From NCBI RefSeq assembly GCF_001014975.1, contig NZ_BBXA01000031.1, positions 124,001 through 188,000 on the forward strand: 64,000 nt of DNA, in the 5' to 3' direction. Shown here piece after piece: positions 9,217-17,852 of the stretch. The notes beneath the pieces were generated by a model. It was not told the DNA's origin and did no database searches. It saw only the letters and a program-made list of their open reading frames with translations. The number at the start of each line of letters is the position of its first letter. Position 1 is the stretch's first letter. A program made the position numbers and the translations under genes. This DNA is from Novosphingobium sp. MD-1. GTDB lineage: Bacteria; Pseudomonadota; Alphaproteobacteria; Sphingomonadales; Sphingomonadaceae.

Positions 9217-9861
9217 TTATTCGTCTTCTTCACGCCGGGGCGCGGCTGCGATGGCCGCCAGCAGGTCGCGCACGCCCTGCGCCTCGTCCCCGCCCCACAC
9301 GGCGTGACTCACCGCGAGAAAATCGGCACCAGCGGTTACCAGCGGCGCGCAATTGGCGGCGGTGATGCCACCGATGGCGACGCAGGGCAGTTCGAACAGG
9401 GTGGACCACCAGGTCAGCAGGTCCGGTTCGGGACGATGCTCGGTTTCCTTGGTGGTGCTGGGGAAGAATGCGCCGAACGCGACGTAGTCCGCCCCGGCCT
9501 CGCCCGCTTCCATGGCGAGGTGGCGGCTGGCGTGGCAGGTCACACCGATCTGTGCGTCACGCCCCAGGCGCTGGCGCGCTTCCTGCGGATCGCCGTCCTT
9601 CTGGCCCAGATGCACGCCATCGGCGCCGAGCCGCTTTGCCAGGCTGACCGAATCGTTGACGATGAACGCCACGTCGCGGTCGGCGCAGATGCGCTGGAGC
9701 GGTTCGGCCAGCCGCGCGGCGGCATGATCGTCCACGTCCTTGACGCGAAACTGGAACGCGGCGACCGGCCCGGCGTCCAGCGCGCGGACCAGCCGTTCGG
9801 GAAAAGTGCCCGAGACATCGAGCGGGGAGATGAGATACAGTTCGCTGGCGGGTTGCGTCAT
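9217..9861 (-). CDS. thiE: Thiamine phosphate synthase
   Basis: 214 aa TIM-barrel enzyme. It joins 4-amino-5-hydroxymethyl-2-methylpyrimidine diphosphate to the thiazole phosphate to give thiamine phosphate. Recognisable segments are FQFRVKDVDD near the N-terminus (substrate Gln/Arg/Lys), VAFIVNDSVSLAKRLGADGVHLGQKD, GVTCHASRH, DYVAFGAFFPSTTKE and CVAIGGITAAN (phosphate loop). The C-terminus is acidic (RREEDE). No other thi gene is adjacent and there is no room for a TPP riboswitch in the 43 bp upstream. Some alphaproteobacteria carry ThiE paralogues, so the role is likely rather than proven. Confidence 0.88.
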   Translation of the reverse strand: MTQPASELYLISPLDVSGTFPERLVRALDAGPVAAFQFRVKDVDDHAAARLAEPLQRICADRDVAFIVNDSVSLAKRLGADGVHLGQKDGDPQEARQRLGRDAQIGVTCHASRHLAMEAGEAGADYVAFGAFFPSTTKETEHRPEPDLLTWWSTLFELPCVAIGGITAANCAPLVTAGADFLAVSHAVWGGDEAQGVRDLLAAIAAAPRREEDE

Positions 9862-9904
9862 CGGCGCGCTCTACCGCCGTTGCGGGGCGGCGGCAATCAC
9901 AAGG

Positions 9905-10402
9905 TCAATCTTCGAAACGCACGCCCTGCGCGGCCAGCACGGCATCGAAAGCGGCGGGATCATCAAGCCTGATCATGACCGCATGAACCGGGCGCCGATC
10001 CGCCAGCGGCGGCGAGAGCACCAGCATCCGGTTCGGATAGGCCAGGGGCACGAGATTGCGCACACCCGCTTCCTTGTGCGCGCCCGACGGCCAGCTTCTG
10101 CGCACAACCGCAATAGCACCCAGCGGCACGCTGATCTGCCGCAGCGAGCCGGCGCGGAGCAGCAAGCTCCCTTCGGCAAGCACATGGGGCAGCCGCGCCA
10201 TCGACCGTATCCACCGCACGATCCAGGCGAGAGACGCCGCGGTCAGCGCGGTCAGTGGCCAGGCCAGCCATGGCCAGCGCAGCGCAACGAGAAGATGGAC
10301 CACGACAAGCTCGATCGACGCCAGCCCGAACAGCACCCATGCCATGGGCGCCACGCCGCGATGATAGGCAAAGGTGGACGATGAACATGCCGGTCCGGTC
10401 AT
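9905..10402 (-). CDS. Hypothetical membrane protein
   Basis: 165 aa. A GGGGAG ribosome site five bases before the ATG at 10400-10402 supports this start. Two predicted membrane helices (about 20-40 and 46-64, rich in Leu/Val/Ala/Trp) are followed by a cytoplasmic part of about 95 residues with alternating beta-like segments and several Arg, resembling small PH-like (bPH/DUF304-type) membrane proteins in layout; I do not claim membership. The gene lies 43 bp upstream of thiE on the same strand, so it may share its transcript. Confidence 0.65.
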   Translation of the reverse strand: MTGPACSSSTFAYHRGVAPMAWVLFGLASIELVVVHLLVALRWPWLAWPLTALTAASLAWIVRWIRSMARLPHVLAEGSLLLRAGSLRQISVPLGAIAVVRRSWPSGAHKEAGVRNLVPLAYPNRMLVLSPPLADRRPVHAVMIRLDDPAAFDAVLAAQGVRFED

Positions 10403-10439
10403 GGCTTCTCCCCGGCTATCGGTCTCCCGACAGCAAGAC

Positions 10440-10469
10440 GCCCCTCCCCCGCTTTGCGGGGCGAGGGGC
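10440..10469 (-). terminator. Strong hairpin downstream of fda
   Basis: GCCCCTC-CCCCGC-TTT-GCGGGG-GAGGGGC forms a near-perfect stem of about 13 bp between the fda stop and the next gene. There is no clean T-tract on the minus strand, so it may act as an RNA-stabilising 3' end or a weak terminator rather than a textbook one. Confidence 0.45.
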
Positions 10470-10501
10470 GGCCTTTCCCATCCTCTGCAATCGATAGATC
10501 G

Positions 10502-11398
10502 TCAGGCGGACTTGACGGTCGAACCCGTAAAGATTTCGTCAATGGCGCCGGCCAGCGAGGCATCGAATTCCGCGTCGGTCATCTGATGGCGCAGGTCTTC
10601 GAGCAGCGCACGGCTGAAGCTGGCGATGATCCCCGCGTTCTTCGCCAGTTCGACGCAGGCTTCGGGGCGCTTGTAGCCGCCCGACAGCGCGACGACGCGC
10701 AGCACCTTGGGATGGGCGACGAGCGGATCGAACGTGCCCGGCACGATCGGCAGGGACAGCTTGAGCATGACCTGCGTGCCTTCGGGCAGTTCGTACAGGT
10801 TCTTGAGGATTTCCGCGAGCAGGATCGTGTCGCACTCGGCGCGGGTCTCGCTCTTGATGTTCACTTCGGGTTCGATGATCGGCATCATGCCATGCGCGAG
10901 CACCTGCTTGCCGACTTCGAACTGCTGCTTCACCACGGCGGCGATCCCGGCCGGGTTGGCCGAATTGATCACCGAACGTTCCTTGGTCCCATAGACGCCC
11001 AGCGCCTTGCTGCGTTCGAGCAGCGCATCGAGTTCGGGCATCGGCTTCATCAGCTGGACGCCGTCCTTCTCGTCCTCAAGCCCCTTGTCGATCTTGATAA
11101 AGGGCACCACGCCGCGTTCGATCAGCGCGGCGGGAACGGGCTTGCCGCCGGCATCGCCGTCCATCGTGCGTTCGAACAGGATCGCGCCGATCACCTTTTC
11201 GCCGGTGAACGCGGCCGACGTGATGATGCGCGTGCGCATCTGGTGGATCAGGCCGAACATTTCCTCGTCCGTGCTCCACGCGCCTTCCTCAATGCCATAG
11301 CCCTTGAGCGCCTTGGGCGTCGAACCGCCGCTCTGGTCGAGCGCGGCGATGAAGCCCTTGCCGGAAGCCATCTTGGCGGTCATTTCAGTGACGTTCAT
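10502..11398 (-). CDS. fda: Class I fructose-bisphosphate aldolase
   Basis: 298 aa Schiff-base (metal-independent) aldolase. It splits fructose 1,6-bisphosphate into dihydroxyacetone phosphate and glyceraldehyde 3-phosphate. Characteristic segments are GFIAALDQSGGSTPKALKGYG near the N-terminus, ILFERTMDG, PFIKIDKGLEDEKDGVQLMKP, IIEPEVNIKS, MLKLSLP containing the active-site Lys, and VALSGGYKR (phosphate loop). It is the last gene of tkt-gap-pgk-fda, after a pgk terminator, so it probably has its own promoter in 11399-11477. Confidence 0.93.
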   Translation of the reverse strand: MNVTEMTAKMASGKGFIAALDQSGGSTPKALKGYGIEEGAWSTDEEMFGLIHQMRTRIITSAAFTGEKVIGAILFERTMDGDAGGKPVPAALIERGVVPFIKIDKGLEDEKDGVQLMKPMPELDALLERSKALGVYGTKERSVINSANPAGIAAVVKQQFEVGKQVLAHGMMPIIEPEVNIKSETRAECDTILLAEILKNLYELPEGTQVMLKLSLPIVPGTFDPLVAHPKVLRVVALSGGYKRPEACVELAKNAGIIASFSRALLEDLRHQMTDAEFDASLAGAIDEIFTGSTVKSA

Positions 11399-11477
11399 GA
11401 TCCCATCCTGTCCTGTGGCGCCTTCGGAAATCCAAGGATTTTCAAAAGCGCATACCTATGCACAAACTTCATTTGAA

Positions 11478-11505
11478 AAGGCGTCCGTCTTGCAACGGAC
11501 GCCTT
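11478..11505 (-). terminator. Intrinsic terminator after pgk
   Basis: AAGGCGTCCGT and ACGGACGCCTT form an 11-bp perfect stem with a 6-nt loop. On the minus strand the stem is followed by TTTTC. It sits 9 bp after the pgk stop and separates pgk from fda transcription. Confidence 0.8.
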
Positions 11506-11514
11506 GGAAAAGGT

Positions 11515-12705
11515 TTACCGGCCGAGCGCGGCGACGCCTGGCAGTTCCTTGCCTTCCATCCATTCGAGGAAAGCCCCGCCGGCGGTCGACACGTAGCTGA
11601 AGTCGCCACCGACGCCCGCGTGATTCAGCGCGGCGACGGTATCGCCCCCGCCCGCCACCGAGATCAGCGATCCTTCGCGGGTCAGCGCGGCGGCGGTCTT
11701 CGCCAGCGCAACCGTGGCTGCGTCGAACGGTTCGGTCTCGAACGCGCCCAGCGGACCGTTCCAGACCAGTGTGCGGCAGGTCTTGAGCACGTCGGCCAAC
11801 GCCTCGACCGCGGCCGGGCCGACATCGAGAATCATCTCGTCCGCGGCGACTTCGTGCACGTTGCAGGTGCGCAGGCTGGGCGGATTGGCGGCGAATTCCT
11901 TCGACACCACCACATCGTAAGGCAGGTGGACGGTGCAGTTGGCCTTGTCGGCATTGTCGAGGATTTCCTCGGCGGTGCCGGTAAGGTCATGCTCGCATAG
12001 CGATTTGCCCACGTCCACGCCACGCGCGGCCAGGAAGGTGTTGGCCATGCCGCCGCCGATGATGAGGTGATCGACCTTGCCGACGAGGTGCTTGAGCACA
12101 TCGAGCTTGGTCGAGACCTTGGCCCCGCCGACCACGGCCGCGACCGGCGACTGCGGATTGCCCAGCGCCTTTTCCAGCGCCTCAAGCTCGGCCTGCATTG
12201 CGCGGCCGGCAAAGGCCGGCAGAACGTGCGCCAGCCCCTCGGTGGACGCGTGGGCGCGGTGCGCGGCGGAAAAGGCATCGTTCACGTAGAGATCGCCAAG
12301 GCTGGCAAAGCGTTCGACCACGGCGGGATCGTTCTTTTCCTCGCCACCGAAGAAGCGGGTGTTCTCCAGCACGGCAATGTCACCGGGTTGCAGCGCCGAG
12401 ACGGTGGCCTTGTCGCCTTCCCAGTCCACGTACTTGACCGGGCGGCCCAGCACGTGCGCGAGCGGCGCGACGACCTGCTTCAGCGAGAACTCTGCCGAAG
12501 GCTGGCCCTTGGGGCGGCCGAAGTGGGCGAGAACCAGCACCACGGCGCCCTTGTCGGACAGTTCGGTCAGCGTCGGCACCGCCGCGCGCAGGCGGGTATC
12601 GTCGGTCACCGCGCCGCCAGCCATCGGCACGTTCAGATCCTCGCGGACCAGCACGGCCTTGCCGGAAACGTCACCGATATCGTCCAGCGTCTTGAACACG
12701 GTCAT
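11515..12705 (-). CDS. pgk: Phosphoglycerate kinase
   Basis: 396 aa, standard length. It transfers phosphate between 1,3-bisphosphoglycerate and ADP. Conserved segments are [84 protein letters not shown] and [12 protein letters not shown]. It is followed by a clear terminator and preceded by a REP-like palindrome, so gap-to-pgk readthrough may be modulated there. Confidence 0.97.
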   Translation of the reverse strand: MTVFKTLDDIGDVSGKAVLVREDLNVPMAGGAVTDDTRLRAAVPTLTELSDKGAVVLVLAHFGRPKGQPSAEFSLKQVVAPLAHVLGRPVKYVDWEGDKATVSALQPGDIAVLENTRFFGGEEKNDPAVVERFASLGDLYVNDAFSAAHRAHASTEGLAHVLPAFAGRAMQAELEALEKALGNPQSPVAAVVGGAKVSTKLDVLKHLVGKVDHLIIGGGMANTFLAARGVDVGKSLCEHDLTGTAEEILDNADKANCTVHLPYDVVVSKEFAANPPSLRTCNVHEVAADEMILDVGPAAVEALADVLKTCRTLVWNGPLGAFETEPFDAATVALAKTAAALTREGSLISVAGGGDTVAALNHAGVGGDFSYVSTAGGAFLEWMEGKELPGVAALGR

Positions 12706-12742
12706 TCTTCGGTCCTCGCGTCATCGCCCCAAGCGCTCACCG

Positions 12743-12803
12743 CCGTTCGTGTCGAGCCCTTCGACTGCCCGCAGGGCGGGCGCTCAGGGCTCGAACCGAA
12801 CGG
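12743..12803. repeat. REP-like palindromic element between gap and pgk
   Basis: About 61 bp of nested inverted repeats: outer arms CCGTTCGTGTCGAGCCCT and AGGGCTCGAACCGAACGG match with two differences, and an inner GCCCGC/GCGGGC hairpin sits between them. The arm sequence (CGTTCG, GAGC, TTCGAC) is shared with the element at 60371-60478. Such repeats are dispersed through sphingomonad intergenic DNA as far as I know. In the gap-pgk gap it could slow 3' decay or attenuate readthrough. Confidence 0.75.
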
Positions 12804-12822
12804 GGGTTGATACGATACTTGA

Positions 12823-13830
12823 CTAGAGCAGCTTCCCCATCACGCCGGCGGTATCGAGCATCCGGTTCGAGAAGCCCCATTCGTTGTCGTACCACGACAG
12901 CACGCGCACCAGCTTCCCTTCGAGCACCGCGGTTTCGAGGCTGTCGATCGTCGACGAGTGCGGATCGTGGTTGAAGTCGATCGACACCAGCGGTTCGTCG
13001 GTGAAGCCCAGCACGCCCCTCAGCGCGCCTTCGGCGGCGGCCTTGAGCAAGCCGTTCACTTCCTCGACCGTGGTATCGCGCTTCGGCGTGAAGGTCAGGT
13101 CCACGACCGAGACGTTCGGGGTCGGCACGCGGATCGACGAACCGTCGAGCTTGCCCTTGAGATCGGGCAGAACCTCGCCCACGGCCACGGCGGCGCCGGT
13201 GCTGGTGGGGATCATGTTCATCGCGGCGGCGCGGGCGCGGCGCGGGTCCTTGTGGATCTGGTCGAGGATCTTCTGGTCGTTGGTGTACGAATGAATCGTG
13301 GTCATCAGGCCACGCTCGATGCCGATCGATTCATGCAGCACCTTGGCCATCGGCGCGAGGCAGTTGGTGGTGCACGAGGCGTTCGAGACGATCTTGTGAT
13401 CGGCGGTCAGCTTGTCGTGGTTCACGCCAAAGACGACGGTGAGGTCTACACCCTTGGCCGGAGCCGAGATCAGCACACGCTTCGCGCCCGCGTCGAGGTG
13501 CTTCTGGCCGCCGGCGCGATCGGTGAAGAAACCGGTGCATTCCAGCGCGATGTCGATGCCGTTGGCGGCGTGCGGCAGGTTGGCCGGGTCCTTTTCGGCC
13601 GTCACCTGGATGCGCTTGCCGTTGACGATCAGATCGCTGCCGTCGACCGACACATCGCCCGAGAAAGCGCCGTGGACGCTGTCGCGCTTGAACAGCAGCG
13701 CGTTGGCCTTGGCATCGGCCAGGTCGTTGATCGACACGAGTTCAAGGCCGCAGTCAGGCCGTTCGAGGATGGCGCGCGCGACATTACGCCCGATACGTCC
13801 GAAACCGTTGATCGCAACCTTGATCGCCAT
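12823..13830 (-). CDS. gap: Glyceraldehyde-3-phosphate dehydrogenase, type I
   Basis: 335 aa. The ATG at 13828-13830 is preceded by GGAGAAGCTGAC, a good ribosome site, and opens the NAD-binding fold with [11 protein letters not shown]. The catalytic Cys lies in [12 protein letters not shown] and the substrate-binding [17 protein letters not shown] follows. It oxidises glyceraldehyde 3-phosphate to 1,3-bisphosphoglycerate. Only 19 bp separate it from the upstream tkt stop, so the two are co-transcribed. Confidence 0.97.
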   Translation of the reverse strand: MAIKVAINGFGRIGRNVARAILERPDCGLELVSINDLADAKANALLFKRDSVHGAFSGDVSVDGSDLIVNGKRIQVTAEKDPANLPHAANGIDIALECTGFFTDRAGGQKHLDAGAKRVLISAPAKGVDLTVVFGVNHDKLTADHKIVSNASCTTNCLAPMAKVLHESIGIERGLMTTIHSYTNDQKILDQIHKDPRRARAAAMNMIPTSTGAAVAVGEVLPDLKGKLDGSSIRVPTPNVSVVDLTFTPKRDTTVEEVNGLLKAAAEGALRGVLGFTDEPLVSIDFNHDPHSSTIDSLETAVLEGKLVRVLSWYDNEWGFSNRMLDTAGVMGKLL

Positions 13831-13849
13831 GTCAGCTTCTCCTGATAAA

Positions 13850-15817
13850 TTACGAAATTCGTGAAAGAATCTTGGGAACGATCTTGTCGACCGCAAAGCC
13901 GAAGTGATCGAACAGCACTTCGGCCGGAGCGGAGGCGCCGAACGTGTCCATGCCGATGGTCAGGCCATCGCCGACATATTTCTGCCAGCCCAGCGTGACG
14001 CCGGCCTCGATCGATACCTTCAGCACATCGGCCGGTAGCAGGTCGGTGCGGTAGGCGGCGTCCTGTTCGTCGAACAGTTCCCAGCACGGGACCGAAACGA
14101 CATCGGCGCCGATGCCCTGCGCTTCGAGTGTGGCAGCCACGTCCTTGGCAAGCGCGACTTCCGAACCGGTTGCCAGCAGCACGACCTTGCGCGCGGCTTC
14201 GGCGGAAACGAGGCGATAGGCGCCCTTCGCGCTCTTCATCTCGGTATCGAACCGCAGCGGCGGCAGGTTCTGGCGGGTGAGCGCGAGGACGGTGGGGCGA
14301 TCCTTGTTGGCCAGCGCGATCGCCCAGGCTTCCGCCGTTTCGATGGCGTCGGCCGGCCGGAACACCAGAAGGTTCGGGATCATGCGCAACGACATGACGT
14401 GCTCGACCGGCTGGTGGGTCGGGCCGTCTTCGCCCAGGCCGATCGAATCGTGCGTGAACACATAGACCACGCGCTGATGCTGGAGCGCCGAAAGGCGCAC
14501 CGCGTTACGGCAGTAGTCCGAGAACACCAGGAATGTGCCGCCATAGGGGATCACGCCGCCATGCAGCGCCATGCCGTTCATCGCGGTGGCCATGCCGAAT
14601 TCGCGGATGCCGTAATAGACGTAGCGGCCGGCGTAATTGTCCGCGTTGAACGGCGCGGTCGACTTGGTCTTGGTGTTGTTCGAACCGGTCAGATCCGCCG
14701 AGCCGCCGACCATTTCGGGAATCGCGGACGTCAGGGCTTCCAGCGCCATTTCGCTGGCCTTGCGGGTCGCGACCTTGGGCGGGTTGGCGATCAGCGACTG
14801 GATATAGGCGTCGAAGCCGGTCTCGGCGGGCAGTTCGCCGGCCATGCGGCGGGCGAGTTCGGCGGCCTGCGGATGGCTGGCGGCGCGGGCTTCCCAGTCC
14901 GCGCGGGCGGTCTTGCCCGCCGCGCCGGCAGCGCGCCAGTTTGCGAGGATGTCCGCCGGAATCTCGAACGGCGCCGCCGTCCAGCCGAGGTACTCGCGCG
15001 CGGCGGCGATTTCGTCGGCACCCAGCGCCGCGCCATGCACGCTGTGGCTGCCCTGCTTGTTGGGCGCACCCTTGCCGATGATCGTGCGGCAGGCGACCAG
15101 CGAGGGGCGCGGATCGGCAGCGGCTTCCGCCAGCGCGCGGGCGATGTCGGCGAAATCGTGCCCGTCGCACGAACCGACATGCCATCCCGTGGCGGCATAG
15201 CGGGCAAGGATGTCCTCGCTCGTCGACAGCGAGGTATCGCCGTCGATGGTGATCTTGTTGTCGTCCCACAGCACGTTGAGACGGCCCAGCTTCAGCGTGG
15301 CGGCAAGGCCGATCGCCTCGTGGTTGATGCCTTCCATCAGGCAGCCATCGCCCGCCACCACCCAGGTTCGGTGATCAACCAGGTCATCGCCGAACGTGGC
15401 GTTGAGATGGCGCTCGGCCATCGCCATGCCCACGGCCATGGCCAGACCCTGCCCCAGCGGGCCGGTAGTGCATTCCACGCCTTCGAGCAGGAAGTTTTCC
15501 GGGTGCCCGGCGCAGGGGCTGGTCATCTGCCGAAAGTTGCGGATGTCGTCCATCGTCGGCGCTTCGTACCCGGTCAGGTGCAGCAGCGCGTAGATCAGCA
15601 TCGACCCGTGGCCGGCCGACAGCACGAAACGGTCACGATCTGACCATTTTGGCTGGGACGGATCGTGCTTGAGGAACTGCGTCCACAGCACGGTGGCGAC
15701 GTCGGCCATGCCCATGGGCATACCGGGATGGCCTGAGTTGGCTGCCTGAACCGCGTCCATGGCAAGCGCACGGATCGCGTTGGCCATGGGAGCCAGCGCG
15801 GAGGGATCGCGTGTCAT
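13850..15817 (-). CDS. tkt: Transketolase
   Basis: 655 aa from the ATG at 15815-15817, matching the family start ([21 protein letters not shown]); an upstream in-frame extension of 51 codons is unlikely. Thiamine diphosphate-binding features are visible: [39 protein letters not shown] through [11 protein letters not shown], and the pyrimidine-domain [16 protein letters not shown]. It moves two-carbon units between sugar phosphates in the pentose phosphate pathway. First gene of the cluster; its promoter must lie in the 175 bp shared with divergent zauP. Confidence 0.96.
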   Translation of the reverse strand: MTRDPSALAPMANAIRALAMDAVQAANSGHPGMPMGMADVATVLWTQFLKHDPSQPKWSDRDRFVLSAGHGSMLIYALLHLTGYEAPTMDDIRNFRQMTSPCAGHPENFLLEGVECTTGPLGQGLAMAVGMAMAERHLNATFGDDLVDHRTWVVAGDGCLMEGINHEAIGLAATLKLGRLNVLWDDNKITIDGDTSLSTSEDILARYAATGWHVGSCDGHDFADIARALAEAAADPRPSLVACRTIIGKGAPNKQGSHSVHGAALGADEIAAAREYLGWTAAPFEIPADILANWRAAGAAGKTARADWEARAASHPQAAELARRMAGELPAETGFDAYIQSLIANPPKVATRKASEMALEALTSAIPEMVGGSADLTGSNNTKTKSTAPFNADNYAGRYVYYGIREFGMATAMNGMALHGGVIPYGGTFLVFSDYCRNAVRLSALQHQRVVYVFTHDSIGLGEDGPTHQPVEHVMSLRMIPNLLVFRPADAIETAEAWAIALANKDRPTVLALTRQNLPPLRFDTEMKSAKGAYRLVSAEAARKVVLLATGSEVALAKDVAATLEAQGIGADVVSVPCWELFDEQDAAYRTDLLPADVLKVSIEAGVTLGWQKYVGDGLTIGMDTFGASAPAEVLFDHFGFAVDKIVPKILSRIS

Positions 15818-15992
15818 CGCTTGAAAAAGGCCCTTCCCTGTCGCGCCATCGCGCGAATTCCTGATGATTCGGAGCGGGGCCTCTTTGATCACGGGACCGT
15901 TGCAGGTCAAGCGAACGGTCGCACAATGATACAGTTGGGGAACAATTCCCGCGATATATTGCGACGCCAACCATTTATGCTAGCGCTTGTTC

Positions 15993-16208
15993 ATGGCGAC
16001 CGAAGCATTGAACGCAGCGCTCGACCAGATCGAGCAAGCCTTGGGCCGGCTGGAAGCGGGAGTCGTCGCGCTGCGCACGGCCGCTTGCGCCGAAGGTGAG
16101 GCCACCGTTGAACTGAAGGCCTTGAAAACCCGGCATCGCAAGCTGAAGGACAAGGTGGCGGAAGAGCTGCAACAGCTCGATCTGCTGCTGGCAGGCATTC
16201 CCAAATGA
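15993..16208 (+). CDS. Small coiled-coil protein upstream of ZapA (ZauP-like)
   Basis: 71 aa from the ATG at 15993, almost wholly alpha-helical with heptad-like hydrophobics (LNAALDQIEQALGRLEAGV, then LKALKTRHRKLKDKVAEEL). In Caulobacter the gene in this position encodes ZauP, a coiled-coil partner of ZapA that focuses the Z-ring; the match here is by position, size and helical character, not by proven homology. Its TGA overlaps the zapA ATG (ATGA), so the two are translationally coupled. The similar DUF4164 family is an alternative label. Confidence 0.7.
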   Translation: MATEALNAALDQIEQALGRLEAGVVALRTAACAEGEATVELKALKTRHRKLKDKVAEELQQLDLLLAGIPK

Positions 16209-16528
16209 GCAACGTATCGCTCCAGATCGGGGGCCGCCCGTTCACCGTCGCCTGCGCCGAGGGCGAGGAAGCGCATCTCGAAATGCTGGGGCGGATGATC
16301 GACGAGCGCGTGCGCAAGCTGGGCGCGGCCGCCGGACAGAGCGAATCGCGCATGATGCTCTATGCCGCTCTCTTCCTGGCCGACGAGCTGCACGAGGAGC
16401 ACCGCAAGGCGCCTCCTCCTGCCGGGGAGGTCCCTTCCGCAGAAGCACCCGCCAGCGTGGTCGCGCGGGTGCAGGCGCTGGCCGAGCGCGTGGAAAAACT
16501 GGCGCAGCAGATCGAACAGCCATCTTGA
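16205..16528 (+). CDS. zapA: Cell division protein ZapA
   Basis: 107 aa. The N-terminal ZapA fold begins MSNVSLQIGGRPFTVACAEG and continues with EEAHLEMLGRMIDERVRKL; a C-terminal coiled coil (ARVQALAERVEKLAQQIEQ) should mediate tetramer formation. ZapA bundles FtsZ filaments at the division site. Ala/Pro-rich linker between the two parts. It overlaps zauP by 4 bp and is followed by 6S RNA and the folate cyclo-ligase, an order conserved across proteobacteria. Confidence 0.93.
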   Translation: MSNVSLQIGGRPFTVACAEGEEAHLEMLGRMIDERVRKLGAAAGQSESRMMLYAALFLADELHEEHRKAPPPAGEVPSAEAPASVVARVQALAERVEKLAQQIEQPS

Positions 16529-16560
16529 GCCCGGAGCACGGACGCCCTACATCAGGGGCG

Positions 16561-16732
16561 ACGGGATCTGCCCGGCACGAGCCGCATGAAACATCCCTGA
16601 GGCTATAAGCAATCCACGGGGGCTGTCCCTGCCCTGGCCCTGGCCAGTGGTACATGGTCCCCACCTGACGTTGAGGCGTCAGAGGATTTTCCCGGAAACC
16701 GACCCATGGTGGACCCGTCACCCCCATCCCGT
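16561..16732 (+). ncRNA. ssrS: 6S RNA (RNA polymerase-binding regulatory RNA)
   Basis: Placed by synteny between zapA and the 5-formyl-THF cyclo-ligase, where 6S RNA lies in many proteobacteria. The ends ACGGGAT (16561-16567) and ATCCCGT (16726-16732) close a 7-bp stem; inside, GGGG...TGT pairs with ACA...CCCC around a CTGGCC/GGCCAG apical hairpin, leaving an internal bubble. About 172 nt fits the usual 160-190 nt. 6S mimics an open promoter and sequesters sigma-70 holoenzyme in stationary phase. Ends are estimates, and the 3' end abuts the fthC start codon. Confidence 0.72.
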
Positions 16733-16734
16733 CC

Positions 16735-17349
16735 ATGACCCAACCGCCTTCCCCCGCTGAAACCGCCATGGCCAAGACGGCCTTGCGCAAGGAACTGCGC
16801 GCCGCGCGCCGCGCGCATGTCGCCGCGCTGGACCCGCGCGTGCGCGCGCTGCTGCTGATGCGGCCGCCGCGCCCCGTGGCCGATCTGGTGCAGCCGGGGC
16901 AGGCCGTGGGCCTCTACATGGCCAACGCGGAAGAGGCGCCGGCAGGTGGCTACGCCCGGTTCTTCCACGATGCCGGCCACACTATCGCCCTGCCCCACTT
17001 CGCCACGCGCGCAGCGCCCATGCGCTTTCGCGCCTGGGCCAGCCCCCACCTCGATGATTTGCTGGAGCCGGGGCCTTACGGCACGCTCCAGCCCACGGAC
17101 ACGGCGCCGATCGTCGTGCCTGATGTCCTGTTCGTGCCGCTGGTGGGCTTTACCGCCGACGGCGGTCGGCTGGGTCAGGGCGGCGGGCATTATGATCGCT
17201 GGCTGGAAGCGCACCCCGGAACGAAGGCGATCGGCCTTGCCTGGGATTGCCAGCTGGCCGACGACCTCCCGCGCGAACCGCATGATCGGCCCTTGCTCGC
17301 CGTGGTCACGCCGACACGGCTCTATGGCCCGTGGGAGGAGCATCGATGA
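16735..17349 (+). CDS. fthC: 5-formyltetrahydrofolate cyclo-ligase
   Basis: 204 aa (YgfA family). It converts 5-formyl-THF with ATP to 5,10-methenyl-THF. The N-terminal AKTALRKELRAARRAH segment and the signature GGRLGQGGGHYDRWLE (ATP/folate loop) are diagnostic. It starts 2 bp after the likely end of 6S RNA, so it may be translated from a 6S-read-through transcript as described in other proteobacteria. Its TGA overlaps the ATG of the DUF2842 gene. Confidence 0.93.
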   Translation: MTQPPSPAETAMAKTALRKELRAARRAHVAALDPRVRALLLMRPPRPVADLVQPGQAVGLYMANAEEAPAGGYARFFHDAGHTIALPHFATRAAPMRFRAWASPHLDDLLEPGPYGTLQPTDTAPIVVPDVLFVPLVGFTADGGRLGQGGGHYDRWLEAHPGTKAIGLAWDCQLADDLPREPHDRPLLAVVTPTRLYGPWEEHR

Positions 17350-17567
17350 AGCCGGGCGAGACAAAACCGACGTGGCGCAAGCCTGTGGGGATTCTGGCGC
17401 TATTCATCGCGCTGCTGGTTTATGCCGTGATCGTGGCCGGGCTTTCGACGCCGATCGGCAGGCTGCCGGTGCTGGTGCAGACGCCGATCTACATTGTGCT
17501 GGGCACGATCTGGCTGTTGCCGCTGCGGCGCTATCTGATCTGGATGGAAACCGGCCGCTGGGGCTGA
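17346..17567 (+). CDS. DUF2842 domain membrane protein
   Basis: 73 aa starting [19 protein letters not shown], overlapping the fthC stop as ATGA. Two membrane helices (about 15-35 and 45-63) and a conserved short tail WMETGRWG match the alphaproteobacterial DUF2842 family as I know it. Function unknown. Translational coupling to fthC suggests common expression rather than a shared pathway. Confidence 0.85.
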   Translation: MKPGETKPTWRKPVGILALFIALLVYAVIVAGLSTPIGRLPVLVQTPIYIVLGTIWLLPLRRYLIWMETGRWG

Positions 17568-17616
17568 GGCCCCGCGCCGCCGCAAAGCGGCTTCATGCGC
17601 TAAAAATGAAGTGAAA

Positions 17617-17693
17617 TGGTCGGGGAGAGAGGATTCGAACCTCCGGCCCCTGCCTCCCGAAGACAGTGCTCTACCAGGCTGAGCTACTCCCCG
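17617..17693 (-). tRNA. tRNA-Pro (anticodon CGG)
   Basis: 77 nt with encoded CCA. Acceptor CGGGGAG pairs with CTCCCCG; the anticodon stem CTGTC/GGCAG (one G-U) holds loop TTCGGGA, anticodon CGG; T-arm GGTTCGAATCC is standard. On the minus strand, converging on the DUF2842 gene. Confidence 0.96.
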
Positions 17694-17730
17694 ACCGATC
17701 CGCCGCCGGTCACCCGGCTGCGAGGCAGGC

Positions 17731-17742
17731 GCGCCCTATAGG
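17731..17742 (-). promoter_or_regulatory. Probable tRNA-Pro promoter element
   Basis: CCTATAGGGCGC (minus strand), about 38 bp upstream of the tRNA 5' end, identical to the core of the tRNA-Leu element at 2031-2042. CTTGCC lies 17 bp further upstream and could be the -35 box. The GGGCGCGCC discriminator is GC-rich as expected for growth-rate-controlled stable RNA promoters. Confidence 0.45.
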
Positions 17743-17852
17743 CGGCGGTTCCACGGGTGGCAAGCGGGCAATCGAAAAGTTTTTCCACATTCCCGCCGGC
17801 CAAAATTCAGCCTCCCTTTGCGCCCGCCGCGATCGCGGCCTAGGTTCGGCCC

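Noticed and set aside
9862..9904. TPP riboswitch upstream of thiE
   Set aside because: Only 43 bp separate thiE from the upstream gene, too short for the aptamer, and no TPP consensus (such as CTGAGA) is present.
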